From positions 1 through 13,543 of the forward strand of contig JBFLYA010000105.1 of assembly GCA_040757115.1 (NCBI GenBank): a DNA stretch of 13,543 bases, given 5' to 3'. The notes under the pieces were generated by a model. The model was given only the letters and a program-made list of their open reading frames with translations, ran no database searches and was not told the DNA's origin. Numbering within the stretch: the first letter of the stretch is position 1; every line of letters starts with the position of its first letter. This document shows, piece by piece, positions 13,486 through 13,543 of this stretch. A program made the translations under genes and the position numbers. The DNA comes from a bacterium (GTDB taxonomy: Bacteria > UBA9089 > CG2-30-40-21 > SBAY01).

Positions 13486-13543
13486 TTCGTGCTCTCCGTA
13501 CCCTTCGTGGTGAATAGTTACAAAAATAGAAACTAATAGAAAT

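Larger units (their letters stand above)
13293..13521. mobile_element. 229-bp inverted-repeat element carrying a GxxExxY gene fragment
   Basis: The ends are an exact 14-bp inverted pair, GTAACTATTCACCA (13293-13306) and TGGTGAATAGTTAC (13508-13521). They are close in sequence and spacing to the ends of the 239-bp element at 7394-7632. Inside are a long hairpin of TTCACAA units (13305-13389), the start of a GxxExxY gene on the minus strand, and a CACGAAG-type repeat (about 13483-13507) that supplies its ribosome site. The right end lies 22 bp from the window edge. Confidence 0.6.

Overview
The window is AT-rich and reads as a piece of a Gram-negative-type (diderm) bacterial chromosome. Evidence for two membranes is a Wza/SLBB-type polysaccharide export protein, a LysM/M23 lipoprotein and a Tat-exported oxidoreductase. 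TTG starts backed by good ribosome sites, many short dispersed hairpin repeats, and relics of the four-helix-bundle and GxxExxY families resemble genomes of uncultured environmental bacteria. The phylum cannot be fixed from this sequence; a candidate-phylum organism is a guess.

Layout. (1) 1-369: intergenic, nothing firm. (2) 370-1460, minus strand: a small four-histidine membrane protein followed by a Tat-signal SagB-type flavin oxidoreductase, with a clear promoter. (3) 1492-2110: decayed insertion sequence with matching inverted ends and the N-terminal part of its transposase. (4) 2110-2460: repeat-rich gap ending in a consensus promoter. (5) 2461-4665: polytopic membrane protein with a spermidine-synthase-like methyltransferase fold. 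(6) 4680-6824, convergent: DUF2723 membrane glycosyltransferase-like protein with four C-terminal TPRs. (7) 6825-7690: long gap with two outward-facing promoters, several hairpins and a 239-bp terminal-inverted-repeat element. (8) 7691-9181: GT2 glycosyltransferase and LysM/M23 lipoprotein, one transcription unit. (9) 9257-13098, minus strand: SLBB export protein, queA, a four-helix-bundle fragment, and an algD-like GDP-mannose 6-dehydrogenase. (10) 13132-13543: repeats and a second ~230-bp inverted-repeat element that contains the 5' part of a GxxExxY gene.

Genes together. The DUF2723 protein, GT2 enzyme, GDP-mannose dehydrogenase and SLBB protein suggest synthesis and export of a cell-surface glycan, possibly uronic-acid containing. 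The set is incomplete here: no polymerase, flippase or Wzc-like kinase is present. queA is a housekeeping tRNA gene sharing a strand with them.

The most unusual material lies between genes. A terminal motif, GTAACCGTTCA or close to it, recurs at nine or so places, including the ends of two elements of about 235 bp, and in shortened form at the ends of the decayed IS. Heptad-like short tandem repeats folded into hairpins occur in nearly every gap. Two truncated genes of poorly understood families sit inside such hairpin cassettes. Five promoters have an exact TTGACA and a 17-bp spacer; two place the start codon at or almost at the expected transcription start, suggesting leaderless mRNAs.
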